Source: Nocardia acidivorans NBRC 108247 (GTDB lineage: Bacteria; Actinomycetota; Actinomycetes; Mycobacteriales; Mycobacteriaceae). Taken from it: a DNA stretch of 64,000 nt. The stretch's first letter is position 1; the number at the start of each line of letters is the position of its first letter. Positions 53,271-61,799 of this stretch are shown one piece after another. Location: assembly GCF_001625085.1 (NCBI RefSeq), contig NZ_BDAW01000033.1, positions 41,061-105,060 on the forward strand, in the 5' to 3' direction. The notes under the pieces were generated by a model. The model was given only the letters and a program-made list of their open reading frames with translations. It did not search any database and was not told where the DNA came from. The position numbers and the translations under genes were made by a program.

Positions 53271-54101
53271 ATGGGAACTCTGGATGGCAAGGTCGCCATT
53301 GTCTCGGGCTCCGGCCGCGGCATCGGCCGGGAGATCGCGCTGAAACTCGCCTCCGAAGGCGCGAAGGTGGTGGTCAACGATCTCGACGCCGAACCGGCCA
53401 AGGAGACCCTTGCTGCCATCGAAGCCGCGGGCGGACAGGCGGTTTCGTGTGTCGGCAGCGTCACCGAGGAGGGCTTCGCCGAGCGCTTCGTGCAGACCGC
53501 CGTCGATGAGTTCGGCGGGTTGGACATCATTATCAACAATGCCGGATACACCTGGGATTCGGTCATCCAGAAGATGACCGATGAGCAGTGGGACGCCATT
53601 CTCGATGTGCACCTCAAGGCCCCGTTCCGGATTCTGCGCGCCGCCCAGCCGGTCATCTCGGCCGCGGTGAAGAAGGCGCGCGAGGCGGGCGAGCCGGTGC
53701 CGTGCCGCAAGGTCGTCAATATCTCCTCGCTGGCGGGCACGGGAGGCAATGCGGGACAGGCCAACTACTCCTCGGGCAAGGCCGGCATTCTCGGCCTGAC
53801 CCGGACCATTGCCAAGGAGTGGGGCCGCTACAACGTCACCGTCAACGCGGTCGCGTTCGGCGTCATCAAGACCCGGCTCACCGAGGCTCCGGCGGGCAGC
53901 GGCGGCACCATCGATATGCAGGGCAAGGAGATCAAGGTCGGGGTGAACCCGAATCTGCTCTCGGCCATGGAGCAGATGATCCCGCTCGGCCGCTCCGGCA
54001 CGCCCGCCGAGGCCGCCGGTGCGGTCTACCTGCTGTGCCTGCCCGAATCCGATTACGTCAGCGCGCAGACCCTCATCTGCGGCGGCGGCTTCAATATGTA
54101 G
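53271..54101 (+). CDS. short-chain dehydrogenase/reductase (FabG-like)
   Basis: 276 residues. The NAD(P) loop GSGRGIGREIA is near residue 14, NNAG is at about 90, and the catalytic Ser-Tyr-Lys lies in NISSLAGTGGNAGQANYSSGKAG. The tail DYVSAQTLICGGGFNM is typical of FabG/3-hydroxyacyl-CoA dehydrogenases. Placed after two MaoC genes, it probably oxidises the 3-hydroxyacyl-CoA. A good AAGGAA site precedes the ATG at 53271. Confidence 0.9.
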   Translation: MGTLDGKVAIVSGSGRGIGREIALKLASEGAKVVVNDLDAEPAKETLAAIEAAGGQAVSCVGSVTEEGFAERFVQTAVDEFGGLDIIINNAGYTWDSVIQKMTDEQWDAILDVHLKAPFRILRAAQPVISAAVKKAREAGEPVPCRKVVNISSLAGTGGNAGQANYSSGKAGILGLTRTIAKEWGRYNVTVNAVAFGVIKTRLTEAPAGSGGTIDMQGKEIKVGVNPNLLSAMEQMIPLGRSGTPAEAAGAVYLLCLPESDYVSAQTLICGGGFNM

Positions 54102-54190
54102 GACGAGTCGTCGTTCGCGCCGGTGGGCGGATGCGGTAGACATTGGGCAGCCGACCGCCCCACCGGCGGCGCGCCGTATGAGGAGAACAG

Positions 54191-55384
54191 ATGGTGAGCG
54201 GGCCGGAGAGGCAGACGCTGCCCGGCCCGGTCCGCGGGACCAGGCCGGCGAATCGGCGCGAGCTGATCGTGCTGGCCGCGAGCGATCTGTTCTATCGCAA
54301 GGGGTACGCCACGGTCGGCATGGGGGAGGTGGCCGAGGCGGTCGCCATCGGGCCCTCCGCGCTGTATCGGCACTTTCGTGGCAAACAGGACATGCTGGCG
54401 ACGGTGGTGGCCGAGGCGCTGGCCACGGTGGAGGCCACGCTCGAGGCGGCCGACTCCGCCGATGTCGGGGCGCGGCTGGCGGCGGCCGCACTGGCGCATC
54501 GCCGGATCGGGGTGCTGTGGCGGCGCGAGGCCCGGCATCTGTCCGTCGGCAATCGCGCCGAATTGCGCGCGGCTACTCGGCGGATCATCGCGCGGCTCAC
54601 CGCATTGGTGCGCGAACGCCGCCCCGCCCTGACCGCCGACGAGGCGGATCTGCTCGCCCGGTGCGCGCTGGCCGTCGTCAATAGTGTTTCCTTCCATGGT
54701 CTTTCGCTGCCGGAACCCGGATTCACCACTTTGCTGGGCGAACTCGTCCGCACCACCATCGACGCACCGATCACGCTGCCCGCGCCGAGCGCGCCGGTCA
54801 CACGCGGGGGTGCGCTCTCGACTCGATCGCGGCGCGAGGCGATTCTGACCGAGGCCACAAAGCTGTTCGCCCGCAACGGATTCGCTGCGGTGGGGATCGA
54901 GGATATCGGCGCGGCAGTCGGTATCGCGGGACCCAGCGTGTACAACCACTTCACCACCAAGGCCGAGATTCTCACCGCCGCGGTGCTCCGCGGGGACGAA
55001 TGGCTGCGAATAGATATGAACCGCGCCTTCGCCCGGGCCGCCGATCCCCGCGACGGCCTGCATCGCCTGCTGCGCAGCTATCGCGTCTTCACCTTCGAGA
55101 ATCCCGATCTGGTGCAGATCCTGCTCTCCGAGGCGATGCATCTGCCCGAACCCGATCGTCAGCGCGGTCGCGCCGCCCAGCACGCGTACATCGCCGAATG
55201 GGTGCACCTGGCGGTGGAGGTGCATCCGGAGTGGGATCCGATCACCGCGCGGCTGCGCGTTCAGGCCGCCCAAACCCTGTGCAATGAAATTGCTTTGACC
55301 GCGCAGCTCGCCACCCGACCCGGTATCGAGGAGCCCCTGCTGGTCATCGGCGACGAACTGCTCGGCATCACCGCGCACGACTGA
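54191..55384 (+). CDS. tandem TetR-domain regulator
   Basis: 397 residues with two complete TetR units. HTH 1: RRELIVLAASDLFYRKGYATVGM...GPSALYRHFRGKQDML. HTH 2 (near residue 215): RREAILTEATKLFARNGFAAVGI...GPSVYNHFTTKAEIL. Each is followed by a helical ligand domain. A single chain can thus form an intramolecular dimer and read a palindrome. It follows the SDR by 89 bp and likely represses the fadD/thiolase divergent promoter. Confidence 0.88.
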   Translation: MVSGPERQTLPGPVRGTRPANRRELIVLAASDLFYRKGYATVGMGEVAEAVAIGPSALYRHFRGKQDMLATVVAEALATVEATLEAADSADVGARLAAAALAHRRIGVLWRREARHLSVGNRAELRAATRRIIARLTALVRERRPALTADEADLLARCALAVVNSVSFHGLSLPEPGFTTLLGELVRTTIDAPITLPAPSAPVTRGGALSTRSRREAILTEATKLFARNGFAAVGIEDIGAAVGIAGPSVYNHFTTKAEILTAAVLRGDEWLRIDMNRAFARAADPRDGLHRLLRSYRVFTFENPDLVQILLSEAMHLPEPDRQRGRAAQHAYIAEWVHLAVEVHPEWDPITARLRVQAAQTLCNEIALTAQLATRPGIEEPLLVIGDELLGITAHD

Positions 55385-55439
55385 TATTTGGGCACTGTGC
55401 CGGGTGCCCGGGCCTGATTGTCACGGGATTCCCCGTGGT

Positions 55440-55915
55440 GGGCGCGGGGATTCGTTGGCCGCGTGCAGGACATGAACACAGTTGTTCGGCGTGCTCGGCT
55501 CCCGGCGGGGTGCTGCCGGCGGTCGCAGTCACCACGGCGGGCGTCACCACCGGGGTGGCCGTCGCGGAGTCCGAGCCGGTGAGCGCGGCCTCGGATCGGC
55601 AGGTCCAGCGCCTACTGGGAAACCTACTTTCCGCTCCGCGTGGTCACCGATATCGCCGCGGGCTACGGCGGCGTCCGCAGCGGTGACCGCGCCGCCCTCC
55701 GCTACGACGGCATGAGCCGCCTGAAACCGAATTTCGTAGCCTGGGCGGGCGACAGCCCCGTCCCACCGGCCACCGGCACCCCCGCCCTCGCCACCGTCGT
55801 CACCCTCCCCGGCTACAACCACGTCGACACCATCCGCGCCGCCCTCACCCAGAACGACGGCCAACCCGACCACAGCGCCTGGCAATTGGCCCTGTTCCTC
55901 CGCAGCCTGCGCTGA
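55440..55915 (+). pseudogene. secreted hydrolase remnant
   Basis: Two frames together resemble a decayed secreted alpha/beta hydrolase. A signal-peptide-like stretch (GVLPAVAVTTAGVTTGVAVAES) occurs around 55500-55580. From 55640 another frame reads GDRAALRYDGMSRLKPNFVAWAG and VVTLPGYNHVDTIRAALTQ, the latter like the histidine end of such enzymes, then stops at 55915. The nucleophile region is missing. The area holds no other gene. Confidence 0.45.
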
Positions 55916-56004
55916 CCTGCGCCGCACTTCTTTCGAGCGGTGAATTTCCCGGTGTGCGATGATCGGCTGCTCTAATTTCCGTACGGCAGTCGAGGAGTCC
56001 GAAG

Positions 56005-56937
56005 ATCGAGCGGCATGAGATCGAAGCCTTTCTGGTCTTGGCGGAGGAACTGCATTTTCGGCGGACCTCCGCGCGGTTGGAGCTCTCGCCGGGGCGGGTC
56101 AGTCAGATGATCCAGAAGTTGGAGCGGCGCGTCGGGGCGCCGCTGTTCGAGCGGACCAGTCGGCGGGTCGTGCTCACCGCCACCGGGCGACAGCTGCGGG
56201 ACGAGTTGCGCCCGGCCTATGCGCAGTTGCAGTCGGCGATCGAACGGGCGATCGAATCCGGACAGGGCGTCAGCTCCACGCTGCGCATCGGGTACTCCAC
56301 GCCGTGGGTGGCCGATCTGCTCGGGCTCGCGGCGCGGGCGTTCGGTCTGCGCCATCCCGACTGCCGGATCGAATTCCACGAGATCCAACTCTGCGATCCG
56401 CTCGGCAGATTGCGGTCCGGGCAGTTCGATCTCCAGGTCAGCGAATTCCCCCTCGACGAACCGGATCTCACGGCAGGCCCGGTCATCTTCTCCGAACCCC
56501 GCGCGCTCATGGTGCCCGCGGGGCACCGGTTCGCGCGCCGGGAGAGTGTCTCGCTGGAGGATCTCGCGGAGGCTCCGCTGGTATCGCTGCGCGGCGATAT
56601 CCCGCTGTACTGGTTGAACTTCCACCTCCCCACCCGAACTCCTTCGGGCCGGGAGATTCCACCGGGGCCGTTCGCCACCTACTGGACGGAGATACCGTCG
56701 CATGTGGTGGCCGGACGCGGGGTCTCCCCGGTGGCGCTGCGCGGCAGTCGGTATCACGACCGGCCCGGCATCGTGTTCATCCCGTTCCATGATGCGCCGC
56801 CCATCGAGTACGGGCTGATCTGGCCCACCGAACGGAACTCCGCCGGGGTGCGAGACTTCGTCGACACCCTACTCGAAACCGCTGCGGCGCAACATGATAC
56901 GGAATCGATCGGCGGGCAGCCGGTCAATCGACGGTGA
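56005..56937 (+). CDS. LysR-family regulator with non-standard start
   Basis: About 310 residues. HTH: HEIEAFLVLAEELHFRRTSARLELSPGRVSQMIQKLERRVGAPLFERTSRRVVLT; effector domain: STLRIGYSTPWVADLLG onward. The in-frame region back to a stop at 55960 has no ATG, GTG or TTG before the HTH. The codon at 56005 is ATC (ATC GAG CGG CAT), seven bases after AGGAG, exactly where family members have ATG. So either ATC is used or the start was lost; the first standard start, TTG at 56038, would cut helix 1. Target unknown. Confidence 0.75.
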   Translation: MERHEIEAFLVLAEELHFRRTSARLELSPGRVSQMIQKLERRVGAPLFERTSRRVVLTATGRQLRDELRPAYAQLQSAIERAIESGQGVSSTLRIGYSTPWVADLLGLAARAFGLRHPDCRIEFHEIQLCDPLGRLRSGQFDLQVSEFPLDEPDLTAGPVIFSEPRALMVPAGHRFARRESVSLEDLAEAPLVSLRGDIPLYWLNFHLPTRTPSGREIPPGPFATYWTEIPSHVVAGRGVSPVALRGSRYHDRPGIVFIPFHDAPPIEYGLIWPTERNSAGVRDFVDTLLETAAAQHDTESIGGQPVNRR

Positions 56938-57130
56938 GGACGATCTTCGCCGCGACACGTCCGCTCTGCCCCAGTCGATCCGCTTCGGCGGCCTTTTCGA
57001 ACGGCATCACCGTATCGATCTGTGGGCGCGGGCGGCCCGATTCGACCAGCGCCGCGATCTCCCGCATACCCGCACCGGCCGCTTCGACGATCAGGAAGGT
57101 GCGCTCCGACAGCCGCTGACCTGCGACGTG
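56924..57130 (-). pseudogene. C-terminal remnant of zinc-type/quinone oxidoreductase
   Basis: The minus-strand frame reads FLIVEAAGAGMREIAALVESG, then RPQIDTVMPFEKAAEADRLGQ and GRVAAKIVLTVD, the standard end of medium-chain dehydrogenase/quinone oxidoreductases. The remaining 250 residues are absent. It overlaps the last bases of the LysR gene, which typically regulates such an oxidoreductase, so the regulator may have lost its target. Confidence 0.6.
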
Positions 57131-57214
57131 ACATACGCCACGGGTGCCGGGTAAGGTTATGCACTGCTGATTCTTGGAGCACGTCGGCTTGCACTCGACC
57201 GGTTCGCCTGGAGG

Positions 57215-58819
57215 ATGCACGTGACTTCTGCACTCGATTGTTCGGGAATCGATCACGGCAAGCTGCTCGATGTGGATCCATTGGACCGGGCGCTGTGGCC
57301 CGACGGCGCGGAGCGGGCCTATCGGATTCTGTACTCCGCGCCCAATTTCTCCGGTGACATGCGAGCGGTCAGCGGCTCGGTCTTCGTGCCGAGGCCGTCC
57401 GCCACGCCCGCTCCGCTACTGACCTGGGCGCATTGCACCGTGGGGATCAATGAGCACAACGCCCCCTCCCGGGTGGGCTTGATCCCCGAGGAGCGTGCGC
57501 ACCTCTCGCATTGGCTGCGGGCCGGATTCGTCGTCGCGGCAACCGATTACGAGGGATTGGGCACCGATGAACCGCACCCCTACCTCGATGGTGAGGCCAT
57601 CGCCGACGACATCATCGATATCGCCCTGGCCGTGCACGAGATGGATCTCGATATCGACAATCGCACCGTCATCGGCGGATTCTCACAGGGCGGGCACGGC
57701 TCGTTGTTCGCCGCGGCGCTGTGCACCGCCTACGCCCCGGAATTGGAGCTGCTGGGGACGGTCTCACTGGCTCCGCCGGTTCGATTCCTGGAATTCGTGC
57801 GATCCAATACCGAGGACGGCGCGCAACCCGTGCACGCGCTGGTGCCGACGATTCTCGCCGGACTCCACACCCGCAGACCGGAATTCGAGCCGGGGGACCG
57901 GCTGAGCCCGATCGGGCGCGAACTGCTCGACGCCGCGCGGACCCGATCCATGGGCGAACTCGACGCGCTCTGCTCGGCCACGACCAATGACGGCGCGGGC
58001 ATCACCGGAATCGCCGAGTGGCAACCGCTGATCGATGCCCTGGAATCGACCAGCCCGCCCGCGACGAAGTACGACCGGCCGATCTACCTGTGCGCGGGCG
58101 GCGCGGACCCGGTCTTCACCGCGGCGCAGGGCCGGGAATTCGCCGAGGCCCTCGTCGACTGCGGCACCGACATCACCTTCCGCGATTTCGAATCCCTGGA
58201 CCACATCGGACTGCTGGAACCGGCCGCCCGCGAGGCCACCCGGTGGGCCGCGGACCTGAACACCGTCCGCCGCGCCGATACCGCCCAGCAGGTCCCCGCG
58301 GGTGACGGCGACGTCCGCTTCCGAGTACTCGACGCGACCGGCAACGGCCGGATCGGACCGGACGATTTCCGCGCCCACGCCCTGCGATTGATTCAGAGTT
58401 TCGGACGGCCGCTCGGCGATCCGGTCGCCGTCCGCGTCCGCGAGGGCTACGAGCAGTTGGCACGACAACTGATTGAGTTCTACGACCTCGACGGGGACGG
58501 CACCATCGATCTGCGCGAATTCCTCGCCGGTGGTGTCGGCCGCGGCTCGGCGCAGGTCGCCGCGGGCGCGGGCGAACTCGTGAGCGCGGTGATGACACTG
58601 ATCGACGAGAGCGGCACTCGGATAACTCGCACCCAATTCCACGCCGTGACAAGCGGACTCGGAATCGGCGAGGACGAATCCGACACGATTTTCGACCTCA
58701 CCGATACCGATGGCAACGGTTCGATCGACGAGGCCGAACTCGCGCGCAGCGTCGTCGATTTCCTGGTCGGCCAGGACCATGGATCCCCGGGCTACTGGTT
58801 GTTCGGTCGATTGAACTAG
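57215..58819 (+). CDS. lipase-family hydrolase fused to EF-hand domain
   Basis: 534 residues. Residues 1-350 are a secretory-lipase-type alpha/beta hydrolase with GGFSQGG (Ser157), ADPVFT (Asp298) and SLDHIGLL (His330). Residues 365-520 hold EF-hands: loops at 373 (DATGNGRIGPDD), 424 (DLDGDGTIDLRE) and 497 (DTDGNGSIDEAE) look functional; a third in order at 464 is one residue short. This resembles calerythrin-like actinobacterial calcium proteins. No signal peptide is seen, so the fused enzyme may be cytosolic and calcium-controlled. Start at 57215. A paralogue follows two bases later. Confidence 0.85.
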   Translation: MHVTSALDCSGIDHGKLLDVDPLDRALWPDGAERAYRILYSAPNFSGDMRAVSGSVFVPRPSATPAPLLTWAHCTVGINEHNAPSRVGLIPEERAHLSHWLRAGFVVAATDYEGLGTDEPHPYLDGEAIADDIIDIALAVHEMDLDIDNRTVIGGFSQGGHGSLFAAALCTAYAPELELLGTVSLAPPVRFLEFVRSNTEDGAQPVHALVPTILAGLHTRRPEFEPGDRLSPIGRELLDAARTRSMGELDALCSATTNDGAGITGIAEWQPLIDALESTSPPATKYDRPIYLCAGGADPVFTAAQGREFAEALVDCGTDITFRDFESLDHIGLLEPAAREATRWAADLNTVRRADTAQQVPAGDGDVRFRVLDATGNGRIGPDDFRAHALRLIQSFGRPLGDPVAVRVREGYEQLARQLIEFYDLDGDGTIDLREFLAGGVGRGSAQVAAGAGELVSAVMTLIDESGTRITRTQFHAVTSGLGIGEDESDTIFDLTDTDGNGSIDEAELARSVVDFLVGQDHGSPGYWLFGRLN

Positions 58820-58821
58820 CG

Positions 58822-59850
58822 ATGCCCCGCCGTCTGACGAGTGCGGACATCCTCGATCCGGGGTTGTGCCCGAAGGAAACCCGGCGTGGGTACCGAATTC
58901 GATTCCGCAGCTCCGGCCGGACGACCTCGGGTTCGGTCTACCTGCCCCATCGCACCGAGCGGGCGGCCGGACTGACCCTGTTGACCTGGGCGCATTGTTT
59001 CGTCGGGCTCGATCGGCAGCACGCACCGTCGATCCGCGGACTACCCGGGGTGGAGCGCGCCCACCTGTCCGCGTGGCTGGCGAACGGCTGCGCGGTGGCG
59101 GCCGCCGACTATCGGGGCTTGGACGGTTCCGGTATCAACCCGTTCCCCTTCGCCGAGGAGGCCGCCCAGGACGTCATTGAAATCTGTGCTGCCGCACGAG
59201 AACTCGATGCCGGGATCGGCGATTCCGTTGTCGCGGCGGGATTCTGCCAGGGTGCGGATACCGTCATCCGGGCGGCGGCGGTCGCGCCGTTCGCCGACTT
59301 CGACCTGGATTACCGGGGAACCATCGCCCTGTCCCCGCCGGACTATCTCTCGTATTTCACCGCGGTAACCCAGGATTCGGACTTCCCGGCCGACGCCCTG
59401 ATCTTCGCGCTGCTGGCGGGCATGCGCTCCCAGGATCCCTCCTTCCGACCGCAAGAGTTCCTGCCCGCGACGGGTTCGGAGTTCCTGACAGCAGCCGAAT
59501 CCCTCTCGGTCCCCGGCATGCGCCAACTGCTGGCCCCCTACACCGTCGGCGATCTCGGCCTCCACAACCTGACCCGCCACCCCCGGGTGGCCGCGGCGCT
59601 TCGGCACTGCGGCGAAATCCCCGAGCCGACCAAGGGACCACTGCTGGTCGGCACCATCGTCGACGATCCCCTGACCCCCGAATCGACCATTCGGGGCACA
59701 ATCGCCCAGCTGTCCGCGCAAGGTGCCGAAGTCCTGCACAGGTCTTATGCGGGAAGACATCTCGACATCCTGTCGCTCGCCGCCGACGACGCCATCGGCT
59801 GGGCACGCCAGTCGGCGAACCGGTCGGACCCCATCGGCCGCCCCTTGTAG
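58822..59850 (+). CDS. lipase-like paralogue with cysteine at the nucleophile site
   Basis: 342 residues, homologous to the hydrolase part of the upstream gene (shared TWAHC, ERAHLS, GGF/AGF-Q-G segments). The elbow reads AGFCQGAD, so Cys142 replaces the catalytic serine; an acid (VDDPLTPES) and a histidine (YAGRHLDIL) remain. No EF-hand part is present. ATG at 58822 follows the upstream stop by two bases, so the pair is co-transcribed. It could be a cysteine hydrolase or acyltransferase, or an inactive partner. Confidence 0.82.
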   Translation: MPRRLTSADILDPGLCPKETRRGYRIRFRSSGRTTSGSVYLPHRTERAAGLTLLTWAHCFVGLDRQHAPSIRGLPGVERAHLSAWLANGCAVAAADYRGLDGSGINPFPFAEEAAQDVIEICAAARELDAGIGDSVVAAGFCQGADTVIRAAAVAPFADFDLDYRGTIALSPPDYLSYFTAVTQDSDFPADALIFALLAGMRSQDPSFRPQEFLPATGSEFLTAAESLSVPGMRQLLAPYTVGDLGLHNLTRHPRVAAALRHCGEIPEPTKGPLLVGTIVDDPLTPESTIRGTIAQLSAQGAEVLHRSYAGRHLDILSLAADDAIGWARQSANRSDPIGRPL

Positions 59851-59949
59851 ACCTCTGTCGCTGACCCGCGTACGCATTGGGCACGATCCCCGAGCGCATT
59901 CACCGACGGCAGAACCTTATATTTGTTGTGCTGCAACGTAATCCGATGA

Positions 59950-60195
59950 TTACGGACTGGGTTGCGGTAGGTCGACGTGGCAGTCTCCCACCTTCGGATT
60001 CATCCCGACATAGTTGAGCGGCCAGGCGGCGATGGTTGCCGTGCTCGCGCAGTTGGTGGGCGCGCTGGCGTAGTAATGTCGCTGCCCGCCGGCCACCGCG
60101 CCGACGATCAACCATACGGACACCAGCAGGGTGATGAGACCGGCTAAGTTCGAACGGCGTCCGCCGCGCATCCGCCTGCCCTCATAGGCTCTCAT
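59950..60195 (-). CDS. small membrane protein, unknown
   Basis: 81 residues: basic N-terminus (MRAYEGRRMRGGRRSN), one membrane helix (LAGLITLLVSVWLIVGAVAGG), then an extracytoplasmic tail with two cysteines (NCASTATIAAW, GDCHVDLPQ). The frame is open to 60354, but the ATG at 60195 is the natural start before the anchor. No family recognised. It probably presents its tail outside the membrane. Confidence 0.6.
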   Translation of the reverse strand: MRAYEGRRMRGGRRSNLAGLITLLVSVWLIVGAVAGGQRHYYASAPTNCASTATIAAWPLNYVGMNPKVGDCHVDLPQPSP

Positions 60196-60495
60196 TACTG
60201 GTCCCCATTCTCCGGGGTCGGCTGCTCGAGCCAATCGCGCCGGCTCGGGTGGGTGCGGATATGTCGTGAGCCACGAACCAGCCGCTGTTCTCACATACGG
60301 CCGTGCGCGGTTTCGCCAAGACGGCGAACTATCGCGGTCCGCAACTACTCGCAACCGCGCGGAGCCGCAGTGCCTTACTGCGGGGAATGTCCCGAATCCC
60401 GTTGTTGCGCAATCAATTACCTGTCATCGCGCAGGTTGCGATCGCCTCGGACCGGGTTTCCGGCTCCGGCCGGGGGGAGCCGACCCGAACAGAAA

Positions 60496-60514
60496 CCCGC
60501 GCGGACCGCGCGGG
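60496..60514 (-). terminator. terminator of the merR gene
   Basis: CCCGCGCGG and CCGCGCGGG around a single base form a strong hairpin; on the minus strand it is followed by TTTCTGTT. It lies 24 bp after the MerR stop. The rest of 60196-60495 holds no convincing gene. Confidence 0.65.
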
Positions 60515-60537
60515 CCTCTTGCGTACCGCGGAGCCGG

Positions 60538-60903
60538 TCAGTGCTCCGGGTCTTGTGGATCGTGCTGATCCAGGGCGTGCCGCAGGGTGGTGTTGAGGGC
60601 GTGGGCCTCGGCGAGCTGGTCCTCCAGGATCACGATCCGGCATGCGCCCTCGAGGGAGTTACCGGCGTCGATCAGCTCGCGCACGCGCGCGGCGATCCGC
60701 AGTTGATACCGCGAGTAGCGGCGATGCCCGCCCGCCGAGCGCTGCGGGGTCAACAGGCGTGCGGCATCGAGGGACCGCAGGAATGCCTGGGTCACCCCGA
60801 GAATTTCCGCGGCCCGGCCCATGCTGTAGGCGGGGAAGTCCTCGTCATCTAGTTTGTCGGGCCCACCGGAGTCGCCGACGGGTGTGGTATCTGGTTGCTG
60901 CAC
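60538..60903 (-). CDS. MerR-family regulator
   Basis: 121 residues. The winged HTH is AYSMGRAAEILGVTQAFLRSLDAARLLTPQRSAGGHRRYSRYQL, followed by a helical RVRELIDAGNSLEGACRIVILEDQLAEA segment, as in HspR/BldC-related proteins. GTG at 60903 has GAGAGG just upstream; the open frame extends to 60933 into a hairpin. A promoter at 61257-61285 would give a leader of roughly 300 nt with two hairpins. Target genes unknown. Confidence 0.83.
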   Translation of the reverse strand: MQQPDTTPVGDSGGPDKLDDEDFPAYSMGRAAEILGVTQAFLRSLDAARLLTPQRSAGGHRRYSRYQLRIAARVRELIDAGNSLEGACRIVILEDQLAEAHALNTTLRHALDQHDPQDPEH

Positions 60904-60933
60904 AGCACCTCTCAGGGTTGGGCACGACGGCAA

Positions 60934-61010
60934 GCCCCGGCGCGAGTGCGCCGGGGCCTGGGATCCACGTATACGGAAGGGAACGACTCATCGGCCCCTG
61001 CGGGCCGATG
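60934..61010 (-). promoter_or_regulatory. two consecutive hairpins in the merR leader
   Basis: GCCCCGGCGC-GAGT-GCGCCGGGGC (60934-60957, 10-bp perfect stem) and CATCGGCCC-CTGC-GGGCCGATG (60989-61010, 9-bp perfect stem). Both lie between the upstream promoter and the MerR ribosome site. They may attenuate the transcript or terminate an upstream short RNA. Confidence 0.5.
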
Positions 61011-61256
61011 CGGTATCTCGCACCGAAGGCTTGTCCGGGTGCAAGACGGGAATCGGACTACTCAGTGGCCACCTCCATGCGTGTCGGGTACTGCCTGTCA
61101 ACGAAGGTCCTCATCGTGCGGTACGCCATCCCCTCCGGCGGCGGTCCGGCTACGGGGGGGTCTGCCGGATTCTCGTCAGCGCCGGAGGGGACGGGGGTAT
61201 TTCCTACCAGGCAGCTCACCTGCCCAGTTACTCGATCTCTCGCTGATGCGAGAGCT

Positions 61257-61285
61257 AAGTTACACAGTGCATCCGTCATTGTCTA
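61257..61285 (-). promoter_or_regulatory. sigma-70-type promoter A
   Basis: On the minus strand TGTAGACAAT contains -35 TAGACA (61280-61285); 17 bases later comes TAACTT (61257-61262). The transcript would start near 61250 with a CTCTCGC-ATCA-GCGAGAG hairpin and run toward merR. It shares its architecture with promoters B and C. Confidence 0.5.
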
Positions 61286-61365
61286 CATTTTCCGCTACAC
61301 ATTTTTCCGAACCGTCGAACGGCTGACCGGACGACATCGCTCCAGAAAATCTGCACTCCAAGATG

Positions 61366-61394
61366 TAGACAATCAGAATCGATCGTCGTACTAT
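61366..61394 (+). promoter_or_regulatory. sigma-70-type promoter B
   Basis: TAGACA (61366-61371), 17-base spacer, TACTAT (61389-61394), within TGTAGACAATC. The initial transcript CTCTC-GTTCG-GAGAG (61397-61411) forms a small hairpin followed by TAAGAAGT. The same -35 context, spacing and leader recur at promoter C. It faces away from promoter A. Confidence 0.6.
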
Positions 61395-61399
61395 CTCTC

Positions 61400-61717
61400 T
61401 CGTTCGGAGAGTAAGAAGTGGCAAGGCCGTGGCAGATCCCGAACGGGCCGCGGCAGCAGAACCGGAAAATCGCACGACACGCCGGAAGTCGCCACAGCGA
61501 CCCGCCGGCGAAACCGCACCGAGATGTGGGTGCGGGCAGCGACCTACGAGCCGGGAGGTGTTCAACGAGTACCCACCTACGCACTGTGCGGCCGTGTCGG
61601 CAAGTTCGGACACGGTGTCAGCCACCGGCCTCACCGGCCGGAAATCGAAAACGACATTGAATCCGTCCCTTGACGATCAATTTCAGGCCCCGGCGCCCAC
61701 AGCGCCGGGGCCTGAAA
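61400..61717 (+). ncRNA. candidate short transcript between promoter B and hairpin
   Basis: Bounded by promoter B and the 16-bp hairpin at 61681-61717, about 315 nt. All three frames are partly open (for example a GTG-started frame at 61418-61660) but are Arg/Pro/Thr-rich, lack ribosome sites and match no family I know. A small RNA or an unrecognised small protein are both possible. Confidence 0.25.
61681..61717 (+). terminator. 16-bp perfect hairpin
   Basis: TTTCAGGCCCCGGCGC and GCGCCGGGGCCTGAAA flank CCACA. It ends with a run of A on one side and begins with TTT on the other, so it could work as a bidirectional terminator. The core CAGGCCCCGGCGC also occurs in the hairpin at 60934. Confidence 0.6.
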
Positions 61718-61799
61718 TCGTTTCGCCTCACCGGCTGTGTTCTCGCCCGGGGGCAGCCGGAGACTGGAAAGCCGCCAGGGACGCGGTGCGTTGAATGCG

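Noticed and set aside
49504..55384. Reading the FadD-thiolase-MaoC-SDR set as part of the PKS pathway
   Set aside because: It is 37 kb away, has its own regulator and operators, and its gene set fits beta-oxidation-type catabolism.
60254..60600. Candidate tRNA-like or small gene region near 60.3-60.5 kb
   Set aside because: No acceptor/T-arm pattern and no coding signal; only the merR terminator is supported.
60642..61673. 343-codon plus-strand frame across merR and the promoters
   Set aside because: Overlaps the MerR gene antisense and runs through both promoters; Arg/Ser-rich with no domain.
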